A DNA stretch of 64,000 nt from Paenibacillus pabuli (GTDB taxonomy: Bacteria > Bacillota > Bacilli > Paenibacillales > Paenibacillaceae), in the NCBI RefSeq assembly GCF_023101145.1, contig NZ_CP073714.1, forward strand, positions 5,828,001-5,892,000, given 5' to 3'. The position numbers and the translations under genes were made by a program. Position 1 is the first letter of the stretch, and each line of letters starts with the position of its first letter. The notes beneath the pieces are model-generated. The model saw nothing but the letters and a program-made list of their open reading frames with translations. It made no database searches and had not been told where the DNA came from. Shown in pieces: positions 51,773-61,527 of this stretch.

Positions 51773-53332
51773 TTACTTTTTCATGTAGATAGAGCGCAGC
51801 TCTGTAGGCGAAACGCCAGCATATTTCTTAAACTGTCTGTAGAAATAGGTGGAGTCCCAATAACCCACATCGCCCGCTATTTCAGCCGTCTTTTTGTCCG
51901 AATATAACAGCAAATGAGTAGCACGCTCGATTCGGTACTGGTTCACATAATCAGAAAAGGTGGTACCGACCTCTTGCTGGAACAATTGGCCGAGGTAGTT
52001 CGGATGAAGCTCCAGCCTCTGACTGAGCGTCTTAAGTGAAAGCTCATCCTGATAGTGATTTTTCACCACCTCCAGCACAGCCATGATATGCGGACTGTAC
52101 GTTTTCTCGGCGGTATGATATGTATCTAGCGTATGATGAACAACCTTTCTGACCAATTGTTTCAGTTTGTTGAGCGTATGAATTCTGGACAGTGGCCCGA
52201 AGATATCCCCGTAGTCAGGCGTTTTCTCCAATTCCTTGGCGGCCAGCATCAGCTGGATCGCAGAATTGAAGAACGGTGTTCTCGGGAGGCAGGATTCCTT
52301 ACCCTCAGCGATGAAGAATTCGTCGATGAACCGATCCACCTCAGTACCTTCACCATCCCGCAGCAGCTTGTGAAACTGCTCCATTGCAGGCCCCGGCTTC
52401 TCTTGATACTCATTGGTAGCTTCTTCGTTCTCCACTCGCATGATGAAGGTATTACAATCTATAAACAAATGATTCTGATGCCATAGCTTTACGAATTTGC
52501 AGCTCTTCGGAAAACCCAGATAGGTCGATTCGGATTGACCCATGATCCCCCATACACGTGCACCTGTGTCCTCGGCAACCGCTTGCTTCATCCTGTTAAG
52601 TGCCTGAAGCTGCCATTCAGCGCCACCTTCCGTACCGGATGAAACGAACAGCAGCATGATGTCTCCCTCCTGATCGGGAAAGCAGATAACACCGCAGCCA
52701 TCGGGGAGGTCTTTGTTCCCGATCTGCTCACACTGCTCAGCAATTCCAGGCAGGTACATCTGGGGATCATCCCCCTTGTCATCGCCTACAATCCGCAGAG
52801 AAGCCGCACAATATGTGGACTTATTCATGGGAATCTCAAGCATCTGCGCACGCTCACGGAATTCTTTGGCGTCAATGGTCTCGTTCGCCCACCGCTGCAA
52901 AATATTGTTGCGCAAAATCCTCCAGCTCTGATCCATTTGAATCTGGCGCATCTCTTCGTGCTCCCAATCCCGCTGCATATGCTTGATGGTCGCTTCCAGT
53001 TCATCCATATTGACTGGCTTGAGCAGGTAGTTCTCGACCCCAAGCGAGATGCCCTCACGCACATATTGGAATTCTTCGTAACCGCTCAAAATAATGAATT
53101 TAGTATATGGATTCCGCGCTTTAGTCTCCCGAATCAGTTCTAGTCCGGTCATTTGCGGCATCATGATATCCGTAATAATCAGATCAACAGGAACCTCGTC
53201 CATCATTGCTAGCGCTTCCAACCCATTACATGCCGTTCCGGCAATCTGCATGTTATTCTGATCCCAATCAATGATGGCTTGCATTCCTTTGACAATAAGC
53301 GGCTCATCATCGACCAACATTACACTTCTCAT
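51773..53332 (-). CDS. Response regulator, AraC type (YesN family)
   Basis: A 519-residue regulator. The receiver domain (1-120) has VDDEP, phosphoacceptor Asp in IITDIMMPQMTG and LLKPVNMDEL. A long middle region (125-410) follows, then an AraC double helix-turn-helix (TLSQRLELHPNYLGQLFQQEVG ... DVGYWDSTYFYRQFKKYAGVSPTELR). Its ATG overlaps the end of the YesM kinase gene by four bases, so the two are translationally coupled. It should activate the importer operon and perhaps the GH38 and GH85 genes. Confidence 0.93.
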   Translation of the reverse strand: MRSVMLVDDEPLIVKGMQAIIDWDQNNMQIAGTACNGLEALAMMDEVPVDLIITDIMMPQMTGLELIRETKARNPYTKFIILSGYEEFQYVREGISLGVENYLLKPVNMDELEATIKHMQRDWEHEEMRQIQMDQSWRILRNNILQRWANETIDAKEFRERAQMLEIPMNKSTYCAASLRIVGDDKGDDPQMYLPGIAEQCEQIGNKDLPDGCGVICFPDQEGDIMLLFVSSGTEGGAEWQLQALNRMKQAVAEDTGARVWGIMGQSESTYLGFPKSCKFVKLWHQNHLFIDCNTFIMRVENEEATNEYQEKPGPAMEQFHKLLRDGEGTEVDRFIDEFFIAEGKESCLPRTPFFNSAIQLMLAAKELEKTPDYGDIFGPLSRIHTLNKLKQLVRKVVHHTLDTYHTAEKTYSPHIMAVLEVVKNHYQDELSLKTLSQRLELHPNYLGQLFQQEVGTTFSDYVNQYRIERATHLLLYSDKKTAEIAGDVGYWDSTYFYRQFKKYAGVSPTELRSIYMKK

Positions 53333-55161
53333 CCCGTTTCCTCCCTTGTAACTGGAATGCTGATGGTCACTTCACACCCCTCGCCCTCCACACTGTTCAG
53401 GTGCAGACCATAATCACTGCCATAATTCAGACGTATGCGGTCATGGACGTTCTTAAGACCCAAAGATCGGTCAGATGTCTCAGCAGCTTCATCGCCCTTA
53501 TGCAACCCTTGTTGCAGTTCAAGCAATCTCTCCGCGGAAATCCCCTTTCCGTTATCCTTCACACGGATACGAATTACGCCGTTCTCTTCTTCGGCTGTGA
53601 TGGAGATCCGGTTATCATCATCATTCGTACGAAAACCATGCACAATGTAATTCTCAATAATTGGCTGGACCAGCAGCTTGACGACCATGCTTCCCGCCGC
53701 TGCATTCTCGATATGGGTCTCTACGTGCAGCTTGTCCTCATACCGATATTGGACCAAAGCCAGGTACATGCCGCACAGCTCTATTTCCTCCGCCAAGGTT
53801 ACATGTGTCTGCTTTTTGATCAAATGACGGAACATTGTGGCGAGAATATAAATCATCTGCCCAACATCCCTCGCTCCCAAACTGATGGCTTTCATGCGGA
53901 TGCTTTCCAACGTATTGTACAGAAAATGGGGATTGATCTGGGCTTGCAACGCGACAAGCTGCGCATTTTTTTGCTTAATCTCCGACACATATACCGTTTC
54001 TATGTAAGACTCCAGCCGATCACACATATGATTAAATCTCTGCGAAATCTGCTGCAGCTCATCTTCCCCCTCCATCTCGATACGTTTACTCAGATCACCC
54101 TCCTGCCAGCGCCGCATGTAAAGCACAAGTCTGTGAATTTTTTTGGAATAACGGCGGATGATGGTGAACGTCACCGCGATGCTAATCATGATGCACAGAA
54201 TCACAATCCCAATGAGGCTGAAACGAATCGCCTGAAGGCTCTGTTTGATTTGCGACTCCGGAATAATAGAAGCCACGACCATTCCCGTATTCCCGATATT
54301 CAGCAGCTGCACCTTGGAGCGCTCCTCCAGTTCCACCCAATCCTCCGGCAAATTCATCTTCCCCCAGTAGGGGTAGACGGTGTTATCATACTTGCCCTGC
54401 GAATCGAAAATTACCTCCCCTTCCCCGGTCATCAGCATGATCCGACTTTCCTTGCCGCCCAGTCTGTCTCGAAGCAGCCCTTTGATGCGGTCTGTATTCA
54501 GCTCAAACATAATTGCACCGTACTGCTTCAATGTTACGGAGTCTTTGAGCACATTCGCGTAACTATAAGGAGTAGGCTCATCAGCCATTTTCCCTTCGAA
54601 AAGCGGTTCGCTGCCCATGTACTGCCAGGGTGCACTCCTCAGATGCTGCAACCAGTCCTGATGCCCTGCAGACAGCTTGGGATGATAGTAGAAGTGCTGG
54701 GTCTCCCGATTAAGAACATAGAAGAAATCCTGATCCGTGCTGTATAACACGACATTTGCAATTGAAGCCTCATCCTTTAGCAGCAGACGTAATTGATAAT
54801 CGAAATTCCCTCGCTCCGTACGGTAGCTGTAAGCATATTGATTCAGGCGCCAATTGAGAAAATCCTCGTATTCATGAGTCAAAAAATACTTTAGATCATC
54901 GCCGATCATGGCGTCGGTATAGATCTGCTGCACGGCATTATACAGCCGTTCGTACTGCTGATTCAGGTTAATACTGACAATATCCAGCTCCTGCAAACTG
55001 GCATCCATTTGTTCCTGCACCACTCGCTGTTCATAATAGCGGTAGGCCAACACCGCGATGCTGATGAACAACAGAACCATGACCATGGAATAAAACAGCA
55101 GAATTTTGTTGAACATTTTTTTCTTCAAATAGTTCTTATACATGGTTCGTATCCTGGACAT
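53329..55161 (-). CDS. Sensor histidine kinase (YesM family)
   Basis: A 610-residue membrane kinase. Helix 1 (about residues 17-40) and a second near 290-312 flank an extracellular sensing domain; HAMP follows (RRWQEGDLSKRIEMEGEDELQQISQRFN). The His_kinase domain has QINPHFLYNTLES, and the ATPase domain has KLLVQPIIENYIVHG, KDNGKGIS and GLKNVHDRIRLNYG. This is the standard YesM layout for sensing extracellular oligosaccharides. The frame is open to 55284, but ATG 55161 is chosen with GGAGGAGGTG 11 bases upstream, because the extra N-terminus would precede the membrane helix with an unrelated sequence and cover the promoter. Confidence 0.92.
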   Translation of the reverse strand: MSRIRTMYKNYLKKKMFNKILLFYSMVMVLLFISIAVLAYRYYEQRVVQEQMDASLQELDIVSINLNQQYERLYNAVQQIYTDAMIGDDLKYFLTHEYEDFLNWRLNQYAYSYRTERGNFDYQLRLLLKDEASIANVVLYSTDQDFFYVLNRETQHFYYHPKLSAGHQDWLQHLRSAPWQYMGSEPLFEGKMADEPTPYSYANVLKDSVTLKQYGAIMFELNTDRIKGLLRDRLGGKESRIMLMTGEGEVIFDSQGKYDNTVYPYWGKMNLPEDWVELEERSKVQLLNIGNTGMVVASIIPESQIKQSLQAIRFSLIGIVILCIMISIAVTFTIIRRYSKKIHRLVLYMRRWQEGDLSKRIEMEGEDELQQISQRFNHMCDRLESYIETVYVSEIKQKNAQLVALQAQINPHFLYNTLESIRMKAISLGARDVGQMIYILATMFRHLIKKQTHVTLAEEIELCGMYLALVQYRYEDKLHVETHIENAAAGSMVVKLLVQPIIENYIVHGFRTNDDDNRISITAEEENGVIRIRVKDNGKGISAERLLELQQGLHKGDEAAETSDRSLGLKNVHDRIRLNYGSDYGLHLNSVEGEGCEVTISIPVTREETG

Positions 55162-55265
55162 TCTCGCCTGAACACCTCCTCCAGACCCATTTCCAACCCA
55201 GTGTATCACCGTTTGGTTAAATTCGACAATCATCAGCACATAGAACCTGTAATCCATATGTTGAT

Positions 55266-55294
55266 TTGTCAAAATTGAATGCAAGCGCTATAAT
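55266..55294 (+). promoter_or_regulatory. Promoter of the GH38 gene with overlapping cre-like site
   Basis: TTGTCA (55266-55271), a 17-base spacer and TATAAT (55289-55294). The sequence TGCAAGCGCTATAA (55280-55293) overlaps the -10 box and matches the CcpA cre consensus except at the end. CcpA bound here would block transcription. Confidence 0.6.
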
Positions 55295-55390
55295 GGGCCC
55301 ATTCCCCTATAAAAGTTATGTAATACATACTCGCTTTGGATGCTCTCTATATATGAATCACTCCCCGATAAAATGAACTGGGGGTTTTTA

Positions 55391-58300
55391 ATGATGTTTC
55401 TTACTGAAAACAAACTACAAGCACGTATTCATGAATTATCCGAGCTCCGTTACCGGGATCGTTTGCCTTTAAATCATTTCCTCGCCTGTGAAGACCGCAG
55501 GGAAGAGATTAACCCGGTCCTGCCAGGGGACGATAACCCTTGGAAGCCTATGCGTACAGGAGAAAGTTGGTCCGGTCGAGATCTCTATTTGTGGCTGCGT
55601 ACAACAGCCGATTTCCCTTCCTCCTGGGAAGATAAACGGATTGTCGGACTGTTTGATTTTGGCGATACCGGGGGTGGCAACAATTCCGGCTTTGAATCGC
55701 TGTTTTACTGGGATGGCAAGCCGTTTCAAGGCGTGGATTCCAACCACAAGGAAGTGTTCTTTCCAGCCTCTGCTGCAGGAAGCACCAACGAGTTGGTCTT
55801 CCGCTTATGGTCCGGTCTGGAAGGAGGCGGTCAGCCCCGCAACCAGACGCATACGTTCAGACAAGCAGAACTGTGTTGGCTGGATGATGCTGTTGATGAT
55901 CTTGTATTTACAGGGTCGGCGATTCTGGAAACGATCAACATTCTGGATGCCCATGCACCGGAGCGTACAAAGCTGCTTCATGCGCTTCAACAGTCCTTCC
56001 GCCTGATTGACTGGTCGCAGCCTAAGTCCGATGTCTTCTATTCCTCTGTGCATGACGCAAGGGATGACTTGAGCACCCGACTAAGTGCGATGGACAAAGC
56101 CTCTGATGTGACTGTTACTTGTATCGGCCATACTCATATTGACGTTGCCTGGCTGTGGCGGTTGAAGCATACGCGCGAGAAATGCGCTCGTTCCTTCTCC
56201 ACCGTTATGCGCCTGATGGAAATGTTCCCGGAGTATGTTTTCCTTCAGACACAGCCCCAATTGTACGAATATGTGAAAGAAGACTACCCGGAACTGTACG
56301 AATCCATCAAGGAACGTGTCGCTGAAGGTCGCTGGGAAGCGGGCGGCGGCATGTGGCTGGAGGCTGACTGTAACCTGACCTCGGGCGAATCCCTGGTCCG
56401 ACAATTGCTGATTGGCACTCGTTTTCTCAAAGAAGAATTCGGGACGGATTGCCGATATCTCTGGTTGCCCGATGTATTCGGCTACAGCTGGTCTCTGCCG
56501 CAAATTCTGAAAAAATCCGGCATTCATACGTTCATGACGACCAAAATCAGCTGGAACCAATACAACCGCATGCCATTCGATACATTCCACTGGCGCGGAA
56601 TTGACGGCTCGGAAGTGCTGACCCACTTCATTACCACACCCGAGCCGTGGTCAGAGCCGGGGTCATGGTTCTATACCTATAACGGCAAAATCATTCCGAA
56701 GACGGTCAAGGGCATATGGGATGCCTACCGCGATAAGGAGATGAACCAGGATCTGCTGCTTTCGTACGGATACGGAGACGGCGGAGGCGGAGTTAACCGC
56801 GAAATGCTGGAGATGAGACGACGGCTGGATCAACTGCCCGGATTGCCCAAGGTCAAGACAGGACGCGCAGATGATTATTTTGAAAAGCTGCAGGAGACGG
56901 TTGAAAAAACCGATTCGTACATCCATACATGGGATGGCGAACTGTATTTGGAGTATCACCGTGGAACGTATACCAGTCAGGCTTACAACAAACGGATGAA
57001 CCGCAAGCTTGAACTGGCTTACCGCGAAGCGGAATGGCTGAATGCATTGCAAAGTATTGTGCATAATGACTGGAATCTGTATCAAGCGAAGTCTCTGACT
57101 GCGGGTTGGAAAATCATTTTGCGCAACCAGTTCCATGACATCATTCCCGGTTCCTCCATCACAGAGGTGTATGAGGATAGCAGAATTGAATATGCAGAAG
57201 CTGAGCAGATTGGCAGTCAAGTAGACACGCAGGCTCGGACCGCTATCGCTGGCAGAGGAGAATCTCCTTATACGTACACCATTTGGAACGCTTCCCCATG
57301 GGTCGTTACAGAGATCGTAAACATTCCTGCGGCTTCAGGTGAATTGGAAATGGGGAATTGGCTGAGCGATTCCGGTGAGATCCTGAACGCTCAATACCAG
57401 AATGCACGTTGGTCTGTCGAGGTGAAGGATATTCCTTCGCTGGGGTATACCACAATTCACTTCCAGAGCAGTACTGTAAACGATAACCCTGAGCATTCGC
57501 CATTCATCCACACAGCCAATGGGATCGAGACACCGTACTATCTGCTCGAGTGGAATGAGAATGGGCAGCTGACCCGCCTTTACGATAAAGAGTCATACCG
57601 TGAGGTGCTTGCCAAAGGCGGAAGAGGCAACGTTCTTCAGGTGTTCGAGGACAAACCGCTTGCCCACGAGGCCTGGGATATTGATATCTTCTATCAGGAG
57701 GATATGCGAGAGATTACGAAATGCTCCAGCATTGAAGTCGTAGAGACCGGACCGCTTCAGGCGGTGATTCGTTTCGCTTGGGAATACCTTGGCTCTACCA
57801 TTACGCAGAACATGACTGTGTATACCGGGCAGCGACGAATCGATTATGCCACTGAAGTGGATTGGCATGAACAGCAGCAACTGCTGAAGGTTGCCTTCCC
57901 TGTTGGTATCCGCTCCACTGAAGCCACCTATGATATTCAGTTTGGCAACGTTAAACGGCCGACACACTGGAACACAAGTTGGGACTGGGCTCGTTTCGAA
58001 TCCGTTGGCCATCAATGGGCTGATCTGTCCGACAGAGGTTATGGTGTCAGTTTGCTGAATGATTCCAAGTACGGATATGACATTAAAGATAACGTGATGA
58101 GGCTGACCCTGATCAAGAGCGCTACACACCCTGATCCACATGCAGATCAAGGACTGCACAGCTTCACGTATGCTCTTCTTCCGCATCAGGGAGATTGGTT
58201 GGTTGGTGGAACCGTGCAGCAGGCCTGGATTCTGAATGCCCCGCTCCGATATACACGAGGTCAATCAGAGCAGCCAAGTCGCTCCATGTTCACTTTGTCC

Positions 58301-58543
58301 GGCAGCACAGCTATGATCTCCGCAGTCAAGAAGGCGGAGGATTCCGATCGTGTCATCGTGCGCATTCATGATTATTCTGGCAGCATGAATACGCTTGAAC
58401 TGACTAGCGATCTACGGATTCACGCGTGGAGAGAATGCAATCTAATGGAAGTACCTGAAGGCGAACTCCTGTATGATACGCCAGTAACGTTTACACTTGA
58501 GCCATATGAAATCAAGACGTTTGAGATTGATCTGAGGGCATAA
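55391..58543 (+). CDS. Alpha-mannosidase (glycoside hydrolase family 38)
   Basis: A 1050-residue cytoplasmic glycosidase without signal peptide. The catalytic domain has HTHIDVAWLWRLKHTREK near residue 245 (zinc ligands) and WLPDVFGYSWSLPQ near 360 (nucleophile Asp in LPDVFGY), with EAGGGMWLEADCN in between. These are GH38 signatures, enzymes that remove alpha-linked mannose. The long beta-sandwich C-terminus is complete. The ATG at 55391 follows GGGGG. It is divergent from the YesM/YesN pair and ends in a strong terminator. With the GH85 enzyme and the importer it fits intracellular trimming of imported N-glycan mannose chains. Confidence 0.94.
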   Translation: MMFLTENKLQARIHELSELRYRDRLPLNHFLACEDRREEINPVLPGDDNPWKPMRTGESWSGRDLYLWLRTTADFPSSWEDKRIVGLFDFGDTGGGNNSGFESLFYWDGKPFQGVDSNHKEVFFPASAAGSTNELVFRLWSGLEGGGQPRNQTHTFRQAELCWLDDAVDDLVFTGSAILETINILDAHAPERTKLLHALQQSFRLIDWSQPKSDVFYSSVHDARDDLSTRLSAMDKASDVTVTCIGHTHIDVAWLWRLKHTREKCARSFSTVMRLMEMFPEYVFLQTQPQLYEYVKEDYPELYESIKERVAEGRWEAGGGMWLEADCNLTSGESLVRQLLIGTRFLKEEFGTDCRYLWLPDVFGYSWSLPQILKKSGIHTFMTTKISWNQYNRMPFDTFHWRGIDGSEVLTHFITTPEPWSEPGSWFYTYNGKIIPKTVKGIWDAYRDKEMNQDLLLSYGYGDGGGGVNREMLEMRRRLDQLPGLPKVKTGRADDYFEKLQETVEKTDSYIHTWDGELYLEYHRGTYTSQAYNKRMNRKLELAYREAEWLNALQSIVHNDWNLYQAKSLTAGWKIILRNQFHDIIPGSSITEVYEDSRIEYAEAEQIGSQVDTQARTAIAGRGESPYTYTIWNASPWVVTEIVNIPAASGELEMGNWLSDSGEILNAQYQNARWSVEVKDIPSLGYTTIHFQSSTVNDNPEHSPFIHTANGIETPYYLLEWNENGQLTRLYDKESYREVLAKGGRGNVLQVFEDKPLAHEAWDIDIFYQEDMREITKCSSIEVVETGPLQAVIRFAWEYLGSTITQNMTVYTGQRRIDYATEVDWHEQQQLLKVAFPVGIRSTEATYDIQFGNVKRPTHWNTSWDWARFESVGHQWADLSDRGYGVSLLNDSKYGYDIKDNVMRLTLIKSATHPDPHADQGLHSFTYALLPHQGDWLVGGTVQQAWILNAPLRYTRGQSEQPSRSMFTLSGSTAMISAVKKAEDSDRVIVRIHDYSGSMNTLELTSDLRIHAWRECNLMEVPEGELLYDTPVTFTLEPYEIKTFEIDLRA

Positions 58544-58570
58544 TCCTATAACTAACAGAGCTTAAGCGAA

Positions 58571-58618
58571 GAAACCAGCAAGTCCCCAGATGATGGGAGA
58601 CTTGCTGGTTTCTTTGTG
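58571..58618 (+). terminator. Terminator of the GH38 gene
   Basis: GAAACCAGCAAGTC (58571-58584) and GACTTGCTGGTTTC (58599-58612) pair, followed by TTTGTG. Located 28 bases after the stop. Confidence 0.75.
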
Positions 58619-58716
58619 TTGTTGTTAATCGGTCGTTATGATAGAGGCTTCCCGGATCACTTTTATAGCCTTTTGAACTGGAAGCAAATTCTGTTATTAC
58701 ATCATTGTGATGTTAT

Positions 58717-60039
58717 TTATTTTACCGTCTCCAATGTATATCGATTGCGTGGAATCTCAAGACCCAGATTACCCCGCAGTGTCTCATGCTCATACTCGGT
58801 ACGGAACAGGCCGCGCTCTTGTAAGACAGGTACGACCAGATCCACGAAGTCCGCGAGTCCGTTCGGCACAACTGTACGAATGTTGAAACCATCCGCAGCT
58901 TCGCCTTCGAACCACTCCTGAATCTGATCTGCAATCTGATCCGGTGTACCGATGAACGATGTGCGAGGCGTCGATGCAAGTAATGCCACTTGGCGGAGGG
59001 TTAATCCCTGTTCTCGTGCCTGCTGCTTGATTTTGTCCGTTGTACTGCGGAAGCTGTTACTACCTAAATCACCAATCTCCGGAAAAGGCTCATCCAATGG
59101 AAATTGGGAGAAGTCATAGTGATCGAAGTAACGTCCCAAATAATTCAGTGCCTGGTCAATACTGACCAGCTCTGCGATCTCCTGATACTTGCGCTCGGCT
59201 TCTTCCTCCGTTCTGCCAACAATGGGACCGATGCCAGGGAAAATCAAGATATCTTCTGCCTTACGCCCATATGCCACCGCTCTTGCCTTCACATCCGAAT
59301 AGAACGCTTTAGCTTCCTCCAACGTCTCATGCCCCGTGTATACAGCATCAGCCGATCGAGCCGCAAGGTCCTTACCGGATTCGGAAGAACCTGCCTGGAA
59401 AACGACCGGATGTCCCTGTTTCGAGCGCGCCACATTGAGCGGCCCCTGAACAGAGAAGTGATCTCCCTTGTGGTTCAGCGTATGCAGCTTGGATGGGTCG
59501 AAGAAAACACCGTTCTCTTTATCCCCGATAAACGCGTCATCCTCCCAGGAATCCCACAGACCTTTGACCACATTCAGATGTTCTTCTGCAATTTCGTAAC
59601 GCAGCGCGTGGTTCGGATGTTCGCCTTTGCCAAAATTCAGTGCCGATCCTTCCAGGGGTGAAGTAACTACGTTCCATCCGGCTCGTCCTCCACTAATATG
59701 GTCCAGGGAAGCAAATTGTCTTGCCACTGTGAACGGTTCACTATATGAGGTGGACAACGTCGCAACCAACCCGATGTGTGAAGTTGCTCCCGCGAGAACG
59801 GAGAGCAGGGTTAACGGTTCAAAACGATTCAGGAAATGCGGATTGGATTTTTCATTAATAAAGAGACCGTCCGCAATAAAGAGAAGATCGAACTTCCCTT
59901 CCTCCGCCTTAATCGCCTGCTTTTTATAGAAATCCAGATTGACGCTGGCATTGATCGGAATATCCGGGTGTCGCCAAAAAGAAATGCTATTTCCAACTCC
60001 ATTCAAGTTTGCTCCCAATCTCAATCGTCGTTGTGACAT
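58717..60039 (-). CDS. LLM class flavin-dependent monooxygenase (NtaA/SnaA/DszA family)
   Basis: A 440-residue two-component flavin monooxygenase of the bacterial luciferase fold. SFWRHPDIPINASVNLDFYKKQAIKAEEGKFDLLFIADGLF, SSLDHISGGRAGWNVVTS (in frame as ASLDHISGGRAGWNVVTS) and GHPVVFQAGSSESGKDLAARSAD are family signatures. Such enzymes use FMNH2 from a separate reductase to oxidise sulfonates, thiophenes, aminopolycarboxylates or long alkanes. The ATG at 60039 follows AGGGAGGAATT. It lies 100 bases downstream of an MFS transporter gene on the same strand. Substrate unknown. Confidence 0.92.
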   Translation of the reverse strand: MSQRRLRLGANLNGVGNSISFWRHPDIPINASVNLDFYKKQAIKAEEGKFDLLFIADGLFINEKSNPHFLNRFEPLTLLSVLAGATSHIGLVATLSTSYSEPFTVARQFASLDHISGGRAGWNVVTSPLEGSALNFGKGEHPNHALRYEIAEEHLNVVKGLWDSWEDDAFIGDKENGVFFDPSKLHTLNHKGDHFSVQGPLNVARSKQGHPVVFQAGSSESGKDLAARSADAVYTGHETLEEAKAFYSDVKARAVAYGRKAEDILIFPGIGPIVGRTEEEAERKYQEIAELVSIDQALNYLGRYFDHYDFSQFPLDEPFPEIGDLGSNSFRSTTDKIKQQAREQGLTLRQVALLASTPRTSFIGTPDQIADQIQEWFEGEAADGFNIRTVVPNGLADFVDLVVPVLQERGLFRTEYEHETLRGNLGLEIPRNRYTLETVK

Positions 60040-60138
60040 ATTAATTCCTCCCTATGTTGTGGTGATGACCATTTAATTCAGTCCGAGTACCTTCTTTCTT
60101 CGAGGGTCTTTTCTTCATTTCGTCATTTCTTCATTTCA

Positions 60139-61386
60139 TCATTTCTTTATGCTGTTTCCGCCCGCTTCTGCTGCTGCCATGCCCAATCCCGGTTTATTCG
60201 CCTGGTTCCTTTCGCTTACCCGGACTGTCCAAGCTGCTCCCAGAAGCACAATGCCTGTTAGGAGAAAAACAAAAGGAATCCCCGTCCATCCGCCCAGAAA
60301 ACCGCCAAGTAACGGGCCGAGTACAATACCGAATTGATTCGCAGTCTGACTCAGACTGACAGCCCTTCCTCGGAAATCACGGTCAGCATATTTGATGATT
60401 AACGCATTCAAGGCCGGATACACGGCAGCGAAGAACAGACCATAGACAAATCGCAGACTTCCAAAATAAATGAGGTTATACGCCGTCAGTTGCAATAAAC
60501 TGCCAATGCCGCCGCCCAGCAGACCGATAAACAGCGTTTTCTCATATCCGATCTTCCCGCCGATCCTTCCCCAGCGCGGCCCCATAATGACCGTTGCCAC
60601 ACCGATCGCCGAGAAGACGATCCCTGCACTAAGTGTTGCACTACTGACGTCTCCGCCAATCTGGACCACATAAAGCGTCAGCACAGGTTCGATAATGAGC
60701 ACAGAAGTGGAAACGAGCAGAATCAAACCATAGATCCGCATTAATCCCGGAGTGGCGGAAGCTTTTTTCAAATCACCCAGAATATGTGTGCGAACCACAG
60801 TGCGGGGACCGCGGGCTTCTTTTACCCAGATCACCATCACAGCCGAGAGCAGCGTAATCATTCCCGAGGCGATAAAGCATCCGCGCAGCCCGATCCAATG
60901 GCTTAGTACTCCACCCACAAGCGGTCCCAGAATTCCTCCGGCAGCCGTGGATGTGGAGATGACACCAAGCGCATAACCTACATGCTTCTCCGGTGTATTG
61001 GTGCCGACCAACGTAATGGACGCAGGATTGAAGCCGGCCATGAGTCCCTGAAATATCCGCACAGCGATAAATGTGTAAGGATCATATACGAAATAGTTAG
61101 CCAGGTGAGCAATGGCGAGACCCACACCCGAACGAATCAGCATCAGTTTGCTTCCGTATCTGTCAGCCAGCGAGCCCCAGAAAGGAGCACATAGTCCGCT
61201 GATCAGAAAGCTGATCGAGATCGAAATGCCGGACCAGACTTCCAATCCACTCTGAATACCGAGATCATTTTGCAGAAACAGCGGAAAGAACGGCACAGAC
61301 AAGGTGTAAGCCATATGATTGAAAAATAGGCCAAACCACAGAATATACAGATTTCGCTTCCAATACGGCATCTTGGCATTCTCCAT
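60139..61386 (-). CDS. MFS transporter
   Basis: A 415-residue transporter with 12 predicted helices and the MFS loop motif GSLADRYGSKLML between helices 2 and 3. The LGVISTSTAAGGILGPLVGG stretch (motif C-like) indicates an exporter of the drug:proton antiporter type. The ATG at 61386 is weakly served by TAGGAA. It precedes the LLM monooxygenase gene and may be co-transcribed with it. An AAGAAATGA-like tandem repeat (60111-60147) covers its last codons and the spacer. Confidence 0.88.
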   Translation of the reverse strand: MENAKMPYWKRNLYILWFGLFFNHMAYTLSVPFFPLFLQNDLGIQSGLEVWSGISISISFLISGLCAPFWGSLADRYGSKLMLIRSGVGLAIAHLANYFVYDPYTFIAVRIFQGLMAGFNPASITLVGTNTPEKHVGYALGVISTSTAAGGILGPLVGGVLSHWIGLRGCFIASGMITLLSAVMVIWVKEARGPRTVVRTHILGDLKKASATPGLMRIYGLILLVSTSVLIIEPVLTLYVVQIGGDVSSATLSAGIVFSAIGVATVIMGPRWGRIGGKIGYEKTLFIGLLGGGIGSLLQLTAYNLIYFGSLRFVYGLFFAAVYPALNALIIKYADRDFRGRAVSLSQTANQFGIVLGPLLGGFLGGWTGIPFVFLLTGIVLLGAAWTVRVSERNQANKPGLGMAAAEAGGNSIKK

Positions 61387-61527
61387 ACTATATAATTCCT
61401 ATGTAAAAAGTAGGTTATTATCCATATTAGGATAACGTCACTGGAAAGTATAATAGAAAAGTTCAATAGACCCATTCAACAATTAAATGAATGGATCTGT
61501 TAGATGCTGCTATTTTGACAGTAACAA

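Noticed and set aside
53401..54747. A 448-codon plus-strand frame opposite the YesM kinase
   Set aside because: Antisense shadow of a well-supported kinase gene; the translation is His/Gln/Arg-rich without motifs.
60111..60147. TTTCTTCATTTCRTCA repeat as a possible CRISPR
   Set aside because: Only about two units with no spacers of constant length; it is a simple tandem repeat.
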